Part shown: positions 48,845 to 58,897 of the stretch, piece by piece
Numbering within the stretch: position 1 is the stretch's first letter
How the letters are laid out: every line of letters begins with the position of its first letter
Source: Chitinispirillum alkaliphilum
Lineage (GTDB): Bacteria; Fibrobacterota; Chitinivibrionia; Chitinivibrionales; Chitinispirillaceae
NCBI GenBank assembly: GCA_001045525.1
Contig: LDWW01000001.1
Span: forward strand, 1-64,000
DNA length: 64,000 nucleotides
Direction: 5' to 3'
Program-made: the position numbers and the translations under genes
Notes under the pieces: model-generated
Database searches by the model: none
Seen by the model: the letters and a program-made list of their open reading frames with translations, nothing else
What the model was told of the DNA's origin: nothing

Positions 48845-50753
48845 GCTGTCTTAACTGATCTATCAGCTCTCTTCTGCTAAAAATATCCCGCATTATTACC
48901 GGCCGCTTGGGATTATCCGCCGGAAAAATGGCCAAAAATGGGATGCTGCGTGAACCTAAGTGTTCAAGCAGCTCTCTGGCTTCGGGATTATGGCCTGTTA
49001 TATCAGCCCGAAGAAGCACTGCATCCTTTTCTGCAAACAGTTTCCGGACCTCCCTGGTTTGAAGAACTGTGATGTCGTTATATCTGCAGTTCATGCACCA
49101 CGCAGCTGTGAAATTCAGTACAACATTTCTGCCCTCTTCATGCGCAAGGCGAAGCAGTGCTGGAGAGAAATCAACCCAATCATTTCCGTATGAGCCTCCG
49201 GATGTTTGCCCGATCACAGCAGATGTAGGCCTTATGAATATTGCTATGCTTGCAGCGCAAATAGAGAGGGTGATTGCTCCGACAAACAGTTTCTTTCTCA
49301 AATGTGTACCAAAAGGTGCAAATCTTTTCTGTATCGCTATTGCAAGGGTGAGTGAAGCACACACGGCTACGGTGCCAAGAATCCGTTCAGAAGGTAATCC
49401 GATCATCAGATAGATTGAAAATCCAAGGAGCAAAAACCCCATTGCATATTTTACATCCTGCATCCATTTGCCAGGTTTAGGCAGAAGTTTCATTACCCTT
49501 CTGCTGGAGGATATAATCACATAGGGAAGGGCCATTCCTACCCCCATAGAGAGAAAAATCACATAAATCACAGATGGCGGCTGAAGAAGCGACCAGGCCA
49601 ATACTGCTCCAAGAAAAGGTCCGCCGCAGGGGGTCGCTAAAACGGTGGCCATCATGCCTCCAAGAAAATCTCCTGCCATGCCCTTTTTCTGACTTTTCTG
49701 ATTGAGATTACTAACAGAGGATGGAAGAAGAATTGTATACATATCAAATAAACCGAGTGAAAAGAGGAAGACAAGTATTACAATCGCTGTAAGGATATTG
49801 GGGTTCTGGAACTGTTCCCCCCAGGAAAATCCTGCAAACCCGGCAAGTGTAGCCAACAGGAGAAATACAGCGATTATACCACTGGAGAAAACCAGACTTC
49901 TGATTATGATCTCCCGTTTGGAGTTTTTGGTGCTTTGGGAAAGGGAGAGGGTTTTCATCCCCAGAAGTGGAAATACACATGGGGTTACGTTAAAAAACAC
50001 CCCGGCAATAAACGAAAACAGAAGAGCGAGCCAAAGATTGTAATCCTTTTTTTCCTCTGTCGGTCTATAGTTCCACTCAGAAACACCCCCCTCTGCGGTC
50101 CCTATCTGACCAAGAAAATCTATGTCATCAATTGGCTGCTCCGGGGCAAAAGGGAGGGTGGACAGGGAATTTTCCGCCAAATCATACCCTACTTCTCTGA
50201 TCGTGAAGTCCATAGGTTGTAACTTTGGCAAAAAACTGCTGCCCTGCGGAATCGCAGAAAAGGGGGCAAAACTGCTTGCGGGATTGAGTGTTACGGAGAA
50301 TTTTTCTTCTGCAAACACCGGAATGCAGGATTCCAGGCAAATTAGCCCGTCAATATAGACCTTACTTTCAATGCTCTCTTCCTGTTGCGGTGTAATTACT
50401 CCAGCAAAAAGAAAATGCGCCTCTTTCTTGTAGGCCCAAACCCAGTCCCCCACAGGAGGATCGAACCTTGTCGCCTCTTCTTTCCTCAGTTCGCTCCACT
50501 CTATTCCATCATGCTGCTCTATGCTGATTTGAAGGGGTTTACCGATTCCCGGTCCCAGTGGATTTGCATAGAGATAGTGTTGGGGGGGGATTTCAACTTC
50601 AAGCAAAAGATAGATCGAGTCACCCGCCCTGTATTCTTGTTTATCTGTGGTTAGGGAAAGGGTGATATCCTGAGTGTATACAGCGGACGTAATTAACAAC
50701 AAGAGAACGAGAGTCTGGATAACGTACAGTTTAATTTTCATGAGAATACACAC
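48840..50753 (-). CDS. dsbD: DsbD-like thiol:disulfide interchange protein
   Basis: The 637-residue protein moves reducing power from cytoplasmic thioredoxin to the periplasm. An N-terminal signal is followed by a periplasmic domain with a Cys pair (LICLESCIPV). A membrane core of about eight helices holds the two functional Cys (VTPCVFPLLGMK and ATPCGGPFLGAV). A C-terminal thioredoxin-like domain has AAWCMNCRYND. All three Cys pairs are intact. A GTG start at 50753 lies 4 bases after AGGA; ATG 50741 is the alternative and would begin MKIKLYVIQTL. Confidence 0.92.
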   Translation of the reverse strand: MCILMKIKLYVIQTLVLLLLITSAVYTQDITLSLTTDKQEYRAGDSIYLLLEVEIPPQHYLYANPLGPGIGKPLQISIEQHDGIEWSELRKEEATRFDPPVGDWVWAYKKEAHFLFAGVITPQQEESIESKVYIDGLICLESCIPVFAEEKFSVTLNPASSFAPFSAIPQGSSFLPKLQPMDFTIREVGYDLAENSLSTLPFAPEQPIDDIDFLGQIGTAEGGVSEWNYRPTEEKKDYNLWLALLFSFIAGVFFNVTPCVFPLLGMKTLSLSQSTKNSKREIIIRSLVFSSGIIAVFLLLATLAGFAGFSWGEQFQNPNILTAIVILVFLFSLGLFDMYTILLPSSVSNLNQKSQKKGMAGDFLGGMMATVLATPCGGPFLGAVLAWSLLQPPSVIYVIFLSMGVGMALPYVIISSSRRVMKLLPKPGKWMQDVKYAMGFLLLGFSIYLMIGLPSERILGTVAVCASLTLAIAIQKRFAPFGTHLRKKLFVGAITLSICAASIAIFIRPTSAVIGQTSGGSYGNDWVDFSPALLRLAHEEGRNVVLNFTAAWCMNCRYNDITVLQTREVRKLFAEKDAVLLRADITGHNPEARELLEHLGSRSIPFLAIFPADNPKRPVIMRDIFSRRELIDQLRQL

Positions 50754-50931
50754 AAATTCCTAAAAAAACCTGAAATATCTGATTGCCTTATTTATCTTAT
50801 TATAAGATAGTATGTGATTGACTGTTTGAAAATCATTATCACTCACTTAAAAGTATAATTATTATATCAGTACGGCTGGTACACTGACTTTGAAAAGCTA
50901 TATTGATGAATTTGACTTTGATTAACATATA

Positions 50932-50961
50932 TTGCAAAAATCTGTAAATTCCCGATATAAT
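50932..50961 (+). promoter_or_regulatory. Candidate promoter for the giant secreted protein
   Basis: TTGCAA (50932-50937), an 18-base spacer and a perfect TATAAT (50956-50961) lie 57 bases before ATG 51018. Confidence 0.5.
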
Positions 50962-51017
50962 ATCTTCTCCTGAAAAAATATATTGTTGATATCAGCAGTT
51001 TTTAAACGCTTTAGACC

Positions 51018-54000
51018 ATGAGGTGTATTTTGAAAATACGTTCTGCATTAGTTCTTTTGTTGTTTCTGTTTGCGGCTGTGTTTGCAGGTGGTGGTTTTGA
51101 ACTCGACACACTTGCTGGGTGTGTGGGTAACCCGACAAATACAGATAGAAACAGGCTGAGAATAACAAATTACACCAACCAGCCATTATCAATAAAAGGG
51201 TTCAGGGCCAATATCAATGATGCTGTCACTGGTATCAGTGCATGGGACCCCATAGGAGAGCTCCTTGTCATTAACGATGGTAATTTAGTTCCCGGTACAA
51301 GACGATGGGAAATCGTGTTTTCCGGGATGGCCAACAATAATCATTTCGCAGCCGCAGGCAGCAGGGGATTTCTGCTCAACCCCCAGAACCTCGCTTGGGA
51401 TGATGATTATACCCATTGGACGCCTTTTAATCCTCAGTGGCTTGTAAAAATCGGTTCTTTTGGATCCGGAAGGAGTTTTAAGGATATAGATTCCATTTCG
51501 CTTGATTCGCTTGCGATTTTGGTGCAGCAGCCCTGGTTTTATGATCCTTCAATATATGTTCCCGATACTTTGCTTGGGGACAGGGGAGGTCCTGCCAGTG
51601 CGGGTTTTATAAATACCTGGTATGACCAGGAGGCTGACAGTGCTCTGTGGCAGATACAAATGTGTCACACTGATGCATTTCACCAGAATGGAGAATGGGT
51701 TTATTTCAATCCGCTAATAATGGGTCAGCAGCATCCAGAATGGGGCGAAGGTCCCATGTATGCCATGGCACTGGGTATGATTACCGAGTATTTCAATCTC
51801 GATTGGATGCTCTGGGCTGCATCAGCTACAAATGAGAGCATGGCTGCAATGGAGAGTGCCAATTTCCTTGGTAACTGGGGTGATGTTAACAATGTGGAGC
51901 CCGGAGGGATATCCCGGTATATTGCCTATGACAATGACGTTTCCATGGGACCTAATCACTGGGAAGAGCCAACCTACAGGGATGTTATATGGCCAGGGTT
52001 TCCCCAATTTTTCCCTCATGATCCCACTTACGTACACTCTTCCAAATATTCAACCACACCAGGGACCGGAGATTGTGTGGGTAATTCACCACAGATCGCC
52101 AATGCAATGCTCATCAATTCTGTATACATTTGGTATACACATGCGCTTCTGTATAACTCCACCTCATTTTATGCCGATTATGCCTTCAGAAATGCCGCAG
52201 ACCCGGAAATGGCTGCAAAACTTTTCCTGGCTATGTGGAATGGTGGAAGGAATTCAGTAGATCCGTTTCTGGCTGACTTAATGGATGTTCACATGAACAA
52301 TCCCAATATTCATGGGGAAAATGATATTGGCAATGATTACATAGAACTTGTATACCGAGCTTTGGTTCCTATGCAGGATGGTAGCAGAAAATCTGTTGTA
52401 AATGGTGGTGACAAAGAGGTGTTCGATGCACCCATTTCTCTGCGTGAAATAGAGTGGTTTTACTTTGGCGACGGGGGTAATCCTTCTGAAGGGGTTCTCG
52501 GAGCGGGTGGAATTTTGCATCATTTCAAATTCGATTATGATCAAAGAGTAGCTATTTGGGACAAGATTCTGCAAGGGTTCAATATTCTCAATAAACAGGG
52601 GCCGTTCAGTCAGGATGGCAACATCTCCCTCCGCTATGACTGGCTTGCACTTATGCGCGTGGTGAAGGGTGATCTTGATCTGACCATTCCCACCCCCATA
52701 AACGATGAATTTATGACCTGGGTGCAATTGCGCTCTCAGACAAATGTAATTGAGGATTACGGCGGACCTGTAATTGAAAATGAATACCCGTTTTTAAGAC
52801 AGATCTCCCGTACTGTCCGTAACGATTCCCTGCTTTTGAGATTTGATGTGGAGGATGAGACCTATCTTGATATCGAATCCTCTGCTGTCCTTGAATGGAC
52901 AAATGATCCGGACTGGGGTAACTGGCGACGGGGCAGACTTGTCGCCGGAGACACTTTGCAGGCGATATATGAAATCGGCTTATCAAAGGAACAGGTTCTC
53001 CAGATCGCCCCTGAAGGGCAGAGTGTTACCGCGTGGGTGCGTGGTGCAGACCGCAATCTGAACGCCACGGTTGATACGTTCTCAATATTCTGGGAAGTTC
53101 CCAACCGTTTGGTTGTGTTCTATGGGGACACTGCCGGGTATGATCAGAATGCAGAGCTTACCGGTCAGGTAGGTCAGCGGCTTCCGGTGGTGATCAGGGC
53201 TCTAAGCGGTGTTGATAACCAGGTTATGACAAACGTAAACTCCACAGTAAGTCTGCAGCTTAGCTCCGGTCTTGTAGCTTACACTGCAGAATCCGAAGGA
53301 GAACAAATTTCGCAGATAAATCTCTCATCTGGCCAGGCGCGCATATGGGTAACCGGTGTTACGGCAGTAAATAATGGCAGCATTACAACAGTGCCTCTCG
53401 AACATCCTTCTCTACACTCCGGTTCCAGGTCGAGGATATTCTTTGGAACAACAGAAACCAAGATCGACTACGGTGAGGTATACGCTGATAATGGCTATGG
53501 GAGAGTCGATAGACTCGAGGTCCATTACAAACAGGACCTCACTCAGGAAACATTGCCCGACTCGGTAGTGCTATACTGGCCTTCTGTTGAATCTGGCCAG
53601 AGCAGAATAGCTTTCAGAGAGCATATGACTCTCAATCCTGCGGACAATGCAAACGTTACAGTCCGCTTTGCCGATCCTTTTCCGGAGGAGATCACTACTT
53701 TCAGTGGAACTGAAGTGCTGGCGACTCACTTTTTTACAAACCCCCATTCTCCCGGAGCTGCACCAGTAGAAATACCTTTTCCGGTTATCGACAGAGTCGG
53801 TCCGTTGATTTCTACCGCTCAGGTGACCGAAGTTTCAGCTCCCGGTATAGATACTCTGATTCTTACTTTCTCAGAACAGCTTGATTTAACTACCCTGACA
53901 GGACCCAAACTACTGTTAAAAAAGCAGGGCAGCGGACTTGAGATCCCTTTGACTGTGCAGGATATTTTACCTTCCGGTGGGGAAGTTAAGCTGGTGGTTG

Positions 54001-56846
54001 ATGGCATTGGTGAGAATTCTCCGGTCTCAGGTGACTCTCTCAGATTTAATCCCGGAAGTGGGGTGCGGGATTCCCGGGGTGCGGAAATTAATGATATGAA
54101 TCGGGCAGTGGTAATTGGCTTGCGTCCTGAAAATGATTTTCTGGTCAAGGTATACGATATACAGGGGCAAAACCGCCGGGATACTGTAACAGTTGGTGAA
54201 CATGTTGTTTTGAGGGTAAAACCACGTGTTGCCGGGCAGTACGACTTTGACAAGCAGATCGATGACGTGTGGATCGGTCTGCAATCAGGGCATACTCTTT
54301 TTGACGCATCAGATCATTCTTCTGCAGTGCACATCCAATCCATTCCAGCATTTGATCATGTGGAAAAGGAGGTGGTGTTCACAAAAGTGCCGTCTGGTGG
54401 TGTGGAAGTGATAAGTGCTGCTGATCAGCTGGATAACCCTGCATTTTTTGGCGTCTCGGGAGAAATCGTTATACTTCCGGCAGAACCTGATCGTGTGGTA
54501 TTCATCGATCCACCTTCAGGGGGTGTATCTGTTATCAACCCTGATCAGCCTCATCTGGTAGCGCTTCAGGTTCTTGACCGGTATGATAATGCCGTAAATC
54601 AGCCGGTGCAGATTTCGGTGGAAAGCCTTGAGCCTCAGACCGGCAATATCGGAGGTGATGCACAGAGGTATACCGATAACAACGGGATTGTGCATTTTGA
54701 TGTGGTCGTAACCGGAGGGGGAAGAGATGACATGTTTACAATCAGAGCAACCCTCCTGCACAATGGCCACACAGATGATGCTCTCTTAAGGGTGGGCAGA
54801 GACAGGGACCGGCTCACAATTTTTTATGCTGATACCCTGGAGTACAGTGAGCATACTGAGTTGCGTGGTAATACTGGAGAGAGACTTCCGGTAGTAATAC
54901 GTGCCATGGGTGGTGAGGATGGCAATCGGATTATAGCGGAAAGAAATAATCGAATACAATTTGAACTCCACGATGGACTCATACTCTTTGGCTCAGAGGA
55001 TGCTGATGAACCGCTCACAGAAGCAGCCCTGAACTCAGGAGAGCTCAGAGTTTGGATAACCGCAGTAACAGAAGTGGTGAATGGCAGTATAGAGGTATGG
55101 CCGGTTGAGGATCAAACTTTACTTTCGGGTGCCCGGGCAGGGGTGTTCTTCGACATGGTTTCTGAACTCATCGAACACGGAGTTGTGTTTGCAGATAACG
55201 GTGATGGCCGTGTGGACAGGATGGAAATTTACTATCGCAGGGAACTGGATGTACGGCCCGATTCGATTGAGCTGTTTTGGCCGCAAAGAGACGGAGAGCA
55301 CAGAAGAGTGGTTTCGGGGGATTATCATCTGAGACTCAATTCTCCGCAACATCTGACTGTGATATTCAGTGATCCCTTTCCAGAAGAAATTACCACCTAT
55401 AGTGGCAGCAGGGTGCTTGGGACTCATTACTATAACAACCCTTTGACTCCGGATGCTCAGGGAGAGCGCATTCCGTTTACAGTTATTGACAGTGTCGGAC
55501 CTCTGATAAGTACAGGTCTGGTGTCAGAAAAGTTCAGACCGGGAGTGGATACACTTCTGCTCACTTTTAGTGAGCCGGTAGTACGTGAATCCCTCATTGG
55601 ACAGACGCTTTTTCTCAGAAAACAGGGAGCTCAGACAGAAATCCCTTTAACTGTGATGCAGGCGATTAGGCTTGGAGATCTGTACAAGCTCATTATTCCG
55701 GATATGGGAGAAAATGCACCACGGAAGGGGGATTTTCTCAGATTTCACCCAAGAGGGGGAGTTTTTGATGCCAGGGATGGAGCAGGTGTACACTCTTCAA
55801 ACCGTCCTGTGCAACTCCGTTTGCGCCCTATTCCTCCCGAGATAGATTCTGCATTCTATTATGATACCAATGCTGATGGTGAGGTTGACAGGGTAGTGGT
55901 ATGGTTCAATAAAGAGGTGGTACCCCGGAATGTCAGGGCAGTATTTGGCTGGCGGGAAAGCAGAACCGATACTCTCTTCGGTGATGTTTCCCTTTCAGGG
56001 GATAACAATTCAGCAAGTTTTGATGTTCGGGGTGTATTTGGTGATGAAACAGCCAATCTGACATCTGGAAGAATGTATGTTTCCCTCACACACTCTGATT
56101 ACGATCCCGAGTTTGGGATAAGTCAAAGTGGTATATCTGATCGGGCTGCCCCCGTGCTTACTGCTGCAAGCTATCTCCCGGGAAGAGTGCTTGAAAATGG
56201 CCGGATTGCTGAAGATACGCTGATTGTCACCTTTACCGAAGATATTCAGGAAACCTCACTGCCTTCAGATCCGTTCAGGTTTATTAGGCACACAAACAGT
56301 GTAATGCAGGAATATTCCCTTAATCTTCGATACTACAAAAGAGATGGGCTAAGGTATTATTTCGTTGTGGAGCCGGTTAACCCGGGTGATATCACTCCGC
56401 ATACCGGGGATTCAATATATATTGCGTATAATGCAGGCCTTGCAGACAGGCTGGGTAATATTCAGGATAATCCCGGCAACAGAAGAGTGTTGTTACAGTC
56501 TGAAGAGGCTGAGATCAATTGGAGCTTTGTGATAGGACCAAACCCTTGCAGTAAAACTACTTATTGCAATGAGATGTTTATTAGGATCGACTCTGATCGT
56601 CCTGGTGTTGGGGATGATGTTCATCTGAAATTAGATCTGGCCATATATGACAGGCTGGGAAATGTGGTATACCGGGATGAGGTATATGGTATCAGGCCTG
56701 GGTTTCAAAAAAGCGTATGGAATCTGAGGAATATGAATCAAAGATCCGTAAGTACTGGGACCTATTTGCTGATAGTAACAGTAACTGAAACAGAAAATGA
56801 GAATGTATTGGTCAGAGAAAGAGTTAAATTTGGGGTTGCACGGTAA
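51018..56846 (+). CDS. Giant secreted repeat protein with type IX-like C-terminal domain
   Basis: The 1,942-residue protein has a signal peptide ending near VFAGG. Residues about 30-150 look like a beta-sandwich (LRITNYTNQPLSIKGFRANI). Residues about 190-650 form a region I cannot assign, with many aromatic and acidic residues. A module of about 340 residues then occurs twice (696-1037 and 1264-1604), with matching FADPFPEEIT/FSDPFPEEIT and VGPLIST sites. Invasin-like segments lie between the copies. The end (FVIGPNPCS, then WNLRNMNQRSVSTGTYLL) matches FlgD-like sorting domains of FCB-group secreted proteins. A surface enzyme or adhesin is likely. Confidence 0.85.
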   Translation: MRCILKIRSALVLLLFLFAAVFAGGGFELDTLAGCVGNPTNTDRNRLRITNYTNQPLSIKGFRANINDAVTGISAWDPIGELLVINDGNLVPGTRRWEIVFSGMANNNHFAAAGSRGFLLNPQNLAWDDDYTHWTPFNPQWLVKIGSFGSGRSFKDIDSISLDSLAILVQQPWFYDPSIYVPDTLLGDRGGPASAGFINTWYDQEADSALWQIQMCHTDAFHQNGEWVYFNPLIMGQQHPEWGEGPMYAMALGMITEYFNLDWMLWAASATNESMAAMESANFLGNWGDVNNVEPGGISRYIAYDNDVSMGPNHWEEPTYRDVIWPGFPQFFPHDPTYVHSSKYSTTPGTGDCVGNSPQIANAMLINSVYIWYTHALLYNSTSFYADYAFRNAADPEMAAKLFLAMWNGGRNSVDPFLADLMDVHMNNPNIHGENDIGNDYIELVYRALVPMQDGSRKSVVNGGDKEVFDAPISLREIEWFYFGDGGNPSEGVLGAGGILHHFKFDYDQRVAIWDKILQGFNILNKQGPFSQDGNISLRYDWLALMRVVKGDLDLTIPTPINDEFMTWVQLRSQTNVIEDYGGPVIENEYPFLRQISRTVRNDSLLLRFDVEDETYLDIESSAVLEWTNDPDWGNWRRGRLVAGDTLQAIYEIGLSKEQVLQIAPEGQSVTAWVRGADRNLNATVDTFSIFWEVPNRLVVFYGDTAGYDQNAELTGQVGQRLPVVIRALSGVDNQVMTNVNSTVSLQLSSGLVAYTAESEGEQISQINLSSGQARIWVTGVTAVNNGSITTVPLEHPSLHSGSRSRIFFGTTETKIDYGEVYADNGYGRVDRLEVHYKQDLTQETLPDSVVLYWPSVESGQSRIAFREHMTLNPADNANVTVRFADPFPEEITTFSGTEVLATHFFTNPHSPGAAPVEIPFPVIDRVGPLISTAQVTEVSAPGIDTLILTFSEQLDLTTLTGPKLLLKKQGSGLEIPLTVQDILPSGGEVKLVVDGIGENSPVSGDSLRFNPGSGVRDSRGAEINDMNRAVVIGLRPENDFLVKVYDIQGQNRRDTVTVGEHVVLRVKPRVAGQYDFDKQIDDVWIGLQSGHTLFDASDHSSAVHIQSIPAFDHVEKEVVFTKVPSGGVEVISAADQLDNPAFFGVSGEIVILPAEPDRVVFIDPPSGGVSVINPDQPHLVALQVLDRYDNAVNQPVQISVESLEPQTGNIGGDAQRYTDNNGIVHFDVVVTGGGRDDMFTIRATLLHNGHTDDALLRVGRDRDRLTIFYADTLEYSEHTELRGNTGERLPVVIRAMGGEDGNRIIAERNNRIQFELHDGLILFGSEDADEPLTEAALNSGELRVWITAVTEVVNGSIEVWPVEDQTLLSGARAGVFFDMVSELIEHGVVFADNGDGRVDRMEIYYRRELDVRPDSIELFWPQRDGEHRRVVSGDYHLRLNSPQHLTVIFSDPFPEEITTYSGSRVLGTHYYNNPLTPDAQGERIPFTVIDSVGPLISTGLVSEKFRPGVDTLLLTFSEPVVRESLIGQTLFLRKQGAQTEIPLTVMQAIRLGDLYKLIIPDMGENAPRKGDFLRFHPRGGVFDARDGAGVHSSNRPVQLRLRPIPPEIDSAFYYDTNADGEVDRVVVWFNKEVVPRNVRAVFGWRESRTDTLFGDVSLSGDNNSASFDVRGVFGDETANLTSGRMYVSLTHSDYDPEFGISQSGISDRAAPVLTAASYLPGRVLENGRIAEDTLIVTFTEDIQETSLPSDPFRFIRHTNSVMQEYSLNLRYYKRDGLRYYFVVEPVNPGDITPHTGDSIYIAYNAGLADRLGNIQDNPGNRRVLLQSEEAEINWSFVIGPNPCSKTTYCNEMFIRIDSDRPGVGDDVHLKLDLAIYDRLGNVVYRDEVYGIRPGFQKSVWNLRNMNQRSVSTGTYLLIVTVTETENENVLVRERVKFGVAR
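53104..54129 (+). repeat. Internal duplication, module 1 (coding)
   Basis: Encodes residues about 696-1037 of the giant protein. It aligns end to end with module 2 (54808-55831): RLPVVIRA, then YADNGYGRVDR, DPFPEEITTFSG and DTLILTFSE recur in the same order. DNA identity is visibly lower than protein similarity, so the duplication is old. Confidence 0.85.
54808..55831 (+). repeat. Internal duplication, module 2 (coding)
   Basis: Encodes residues about 1264-1604 of the giant protein. The landmarks that match module 1 are RLPVVIRA, FADNGDGRVDR, DPFPEEITTYSG and DTLLLTFSE. A segment of about 225 residues separates the two modules. Confidence 0.85.
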
Positions 56847-56899
56847 GATAATTGTATATAAAACGCAAATATGCGGGTCGTGACTGTAGAGTGCTAAGA

Positions 56900-57700
56900 T
56901 TGAAAATACTATATCACTCTGGAGCTGGCAGCACAAAGGCAATTGCTGAGATCTTCAACTATAAACTGAGCAGCTTGTTTGTATGTGATATTGAGCAGAT
57001 AGATCTGGAGTATGAATATAGCAACTTGTTACTGTATGATTTTCTGATATTTGGTTTTCCCACATATCACTGCGAAGCAAGCAGGTCAATGGCAGAATTT
57101 CTAAATCAGATGCCTGAGTTATCAGAATCAAAAAGAGCTTTTGTTTTTACAACGTGCGGCCTCTTTTCAGGAAACACATTAAGGGAATTCATTAACGCCT
57201 GTAATGACAAAAATATTGTTGTTTGCGGATACAACACATATAAAGCGCCAGCTACAGATGGAGCATTGCTGCTTCCACCCATAAAATTCATGTTTGAATA
57301 TGGTAAAAATGTGCCCAGGAAAATCCTTAATGATTTGAACTCCATAAATAACATATTGAAGGGTAATGAAAGGTATTCCAAATGTCCCAGGTTTAAACTG
57401 TATACAATTTTGAATTTCCCCAATAAATATTTTGGCAAACGCTATAAACACAAATTCAAAATTATTGAGAACAGGTGTGTAAGGTGTGATACTTGTGTGA
57501 AAGAGTGTATGCGGAAATGTTGGAAACGGGCAGATGGAGGATTAACCTTCGATATGCATAGCTGCGAATCCTGCCTTAAGTGTATACACCACTGTCCTTC
57601 TTCGGCAATTGTATTGACTAAAAACACGGCCAAAAAGAAAAAGATGAACAGCTCGTTTTATGAGCAACAGAAAAATAAGATTTTTCAGGAGATAGAATGA
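56900..57700 (+). CDS. EFR1-type flavodoxin/ferredoxin protein
   Basis: The product of about 266 residues starts LKILYHSGAGSTKAIAEIF, a flavodoxin-type FMN loop. It continues with a flavodoxin-like fold (FGFPTYHCEASRSMAEF, FTTCGLFSG). It ends with two 4Fe-4S motifs, CVRCDTCVKECMRKCW and CESCLKCIHHCPSS. The EFR1 family couples FMN to Fe-S clusters for electron transfer. TTG 56900 gives the start usual for the family; in-frame GTG 56891 and TTG 56852 are alternatives and none has a strong ribosome binding site. It begins 53 bases after the giant gene and could be read through from it. Confidence 0.8.
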   Translation: MKILYHSGAGSTKAIAEIFNYKLSSLFVCDIEQIDLEYEYSNLLLYDFLIFGFPTYHCEASRSMAEFLNQMPELSESKRAFVFTTCGLFSGNTLREFINACNDKNIVVCGYNTYKAPATDGALLLPPIKFMFEYGKNVPRKILNDLNSINNILKGNERYSKCPRFKLYTILNFPNKYFGKRYKHKFKIIENRCVRCDTCVKECMRKCWKRADGGLTFDMHSCESCLKCIHHCPSSAIVLTKNTAKKKKMNSSFYEQQKNKIFQEIE

Positions 57701-57867
57701 GTATGCCCTCACATATAAAACTCTTTCCAGATGCTTTCAAGGTATATGCCACCATATTGCGGTCAAGTTAAACTCATAGTCCACGCTTTACCTATGCCGC
57801 AGAGCCGAAATGCCCGTTTGATAATTTTCCGAAAATGCGTCACATGTCTCTAAATGCAGGATATATT

Positions 57868-57897
57868 TTGACAAAAGGACTTACCGCACAATATTAT
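57868..57897 (+). promoter_or_regulatory. Candidate promoter for the ABC exporter operon
   Basis: A perfect TTGACA (57868-57873), an 18-base spacer and TATTAT (57892-57897) lie 77 bases before the TTG start at 57975. Confidence 0.6.
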
Positions 57898-57974
57898 GGA
57901 AACTGATGTATTAGAATATAGCAGAAGCTAATGAGGGTTTTGTAAGCTGATAAATAATCCGGGAGTGGTTCAAA

Positions 57975-58895
57975 TTGGCTGACATAATTGAGGTTGATTG
58001 TTTACAAAAAAGTTTCGGAAGCATCAAAGCGGTAGATGGTGTCTCCTTTACTGTAGAGGAAGGGACACTGTTTTCTTTTCTGGGCCCAAACGGAGCAGGA
58101 AAATCAACAAGTATCGCTATACTCTGCACCTTGCTCTGTGCCGACAGTGGTGAAGCACGCATTGCAGGGTATCGGGTGGGTAGTGAAGATAATGCTGTTC
58201 GGCGCAATATCGGTGTTGTATTTCAGGACTCACTTCTGGACCCCCTTCTGACTGTAAGTGAAAACTTAACCGCGCGGGCATCATTCTACGGTATCAGAGG
58301 ACAAGAGCTTAAAAAGCGGTGCAGTACTGTAACTGAGATTCTTGGAATAGGGGAGATTCTCAGGCGTCCCTACAAAGTACTTTCCGGTGGTCAGCGCAGA
58401 AGAGTTGATATCGCAAGGGCACTTCTCAACACTCCCAGAATACTGTTCCTTGACGAGCCCACAACCGGCCTTGACCCTCAGACACGAATCAGGGTATGGG
58501 AGATTATCAGGGATCTCCAAAAAGAGGAGAAACTGACGGTCTTTCTAACCACTCACTATCTTGAGGAGGCTTCACGGAGCGATGATGTCGCGATCATTGA
58601 CAACGGAAAAGTTGTTGCAAGGGGTACACCTGATAATCTGCGCCTAAACTACAGTTCCGATAAACTGCTCTTTATTGCAAAAGACAACAGGGTGTTTGAA
58701 AAACGAATGCTGGATTGTGGTCTGCCTTTCACAAAAAAGGGCGATACCTACCGGATAGCAGTGAAGGACAGCTCTCATGCAATGTCGGTTCTAAAACAGA
58801 ATGAGGATATTATGGCTGGTTTTGAGGTGATAAGGGGAAGTATGGATGATGTGTTTATCGCTATCACCGGCCATACTATAAGGGATGAGGGGTAG
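57975..58895 (+). CDS. ABC transporter ATP-binding protein (DrrA-like)
   Basis: The 306-residue ATPase shows Walker A GPNGAGKST, Q-loop VVFQDSLLDPLLTV, signature LSGGQRRRVDIARAL, Walker B ILFLDEPTTGLD and the switch His in FLTTHYLEEA. The C-terminal part (LLFIAKDNRVFEKRML) is the extra domain of DrrA-type drug or lipid exporters. TTG 57975 is the start, with GGGAG 9 bases upstream. It is followed after 2 bases by the permease gene, so the two form one export unit driven by the promoter at 57868. Confidence 0.92.
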   Translation: MADIIEVDCLQKSFGSIKAVDGVSFTVEEGTLFSFLGPNGAGKSTSIAILCTLLCADSGEARIAGYRVGSEDNAVRRNIGVVFQDSLLDPLLTVSENLTARASFYGIRGQELKKRCSTVTEILGIGEILRRPYKVLSGGQRRRVDIARALLNTPRILFLDEPTTGLDPQTRIRVWEIIRDLQKEEKLTVFLTTHYLEEASRSDDVAIIDNGKVVARGTPDNLRLNYSSDKLLFIAKDNRVFEKRMLDCGLPFTKKGDTYRIAVKDSSHAMSVLKQNEDIMAGFEVIRGSMDDVFIAITGHTIRDEG

Positions 58896-58897
58896 CT

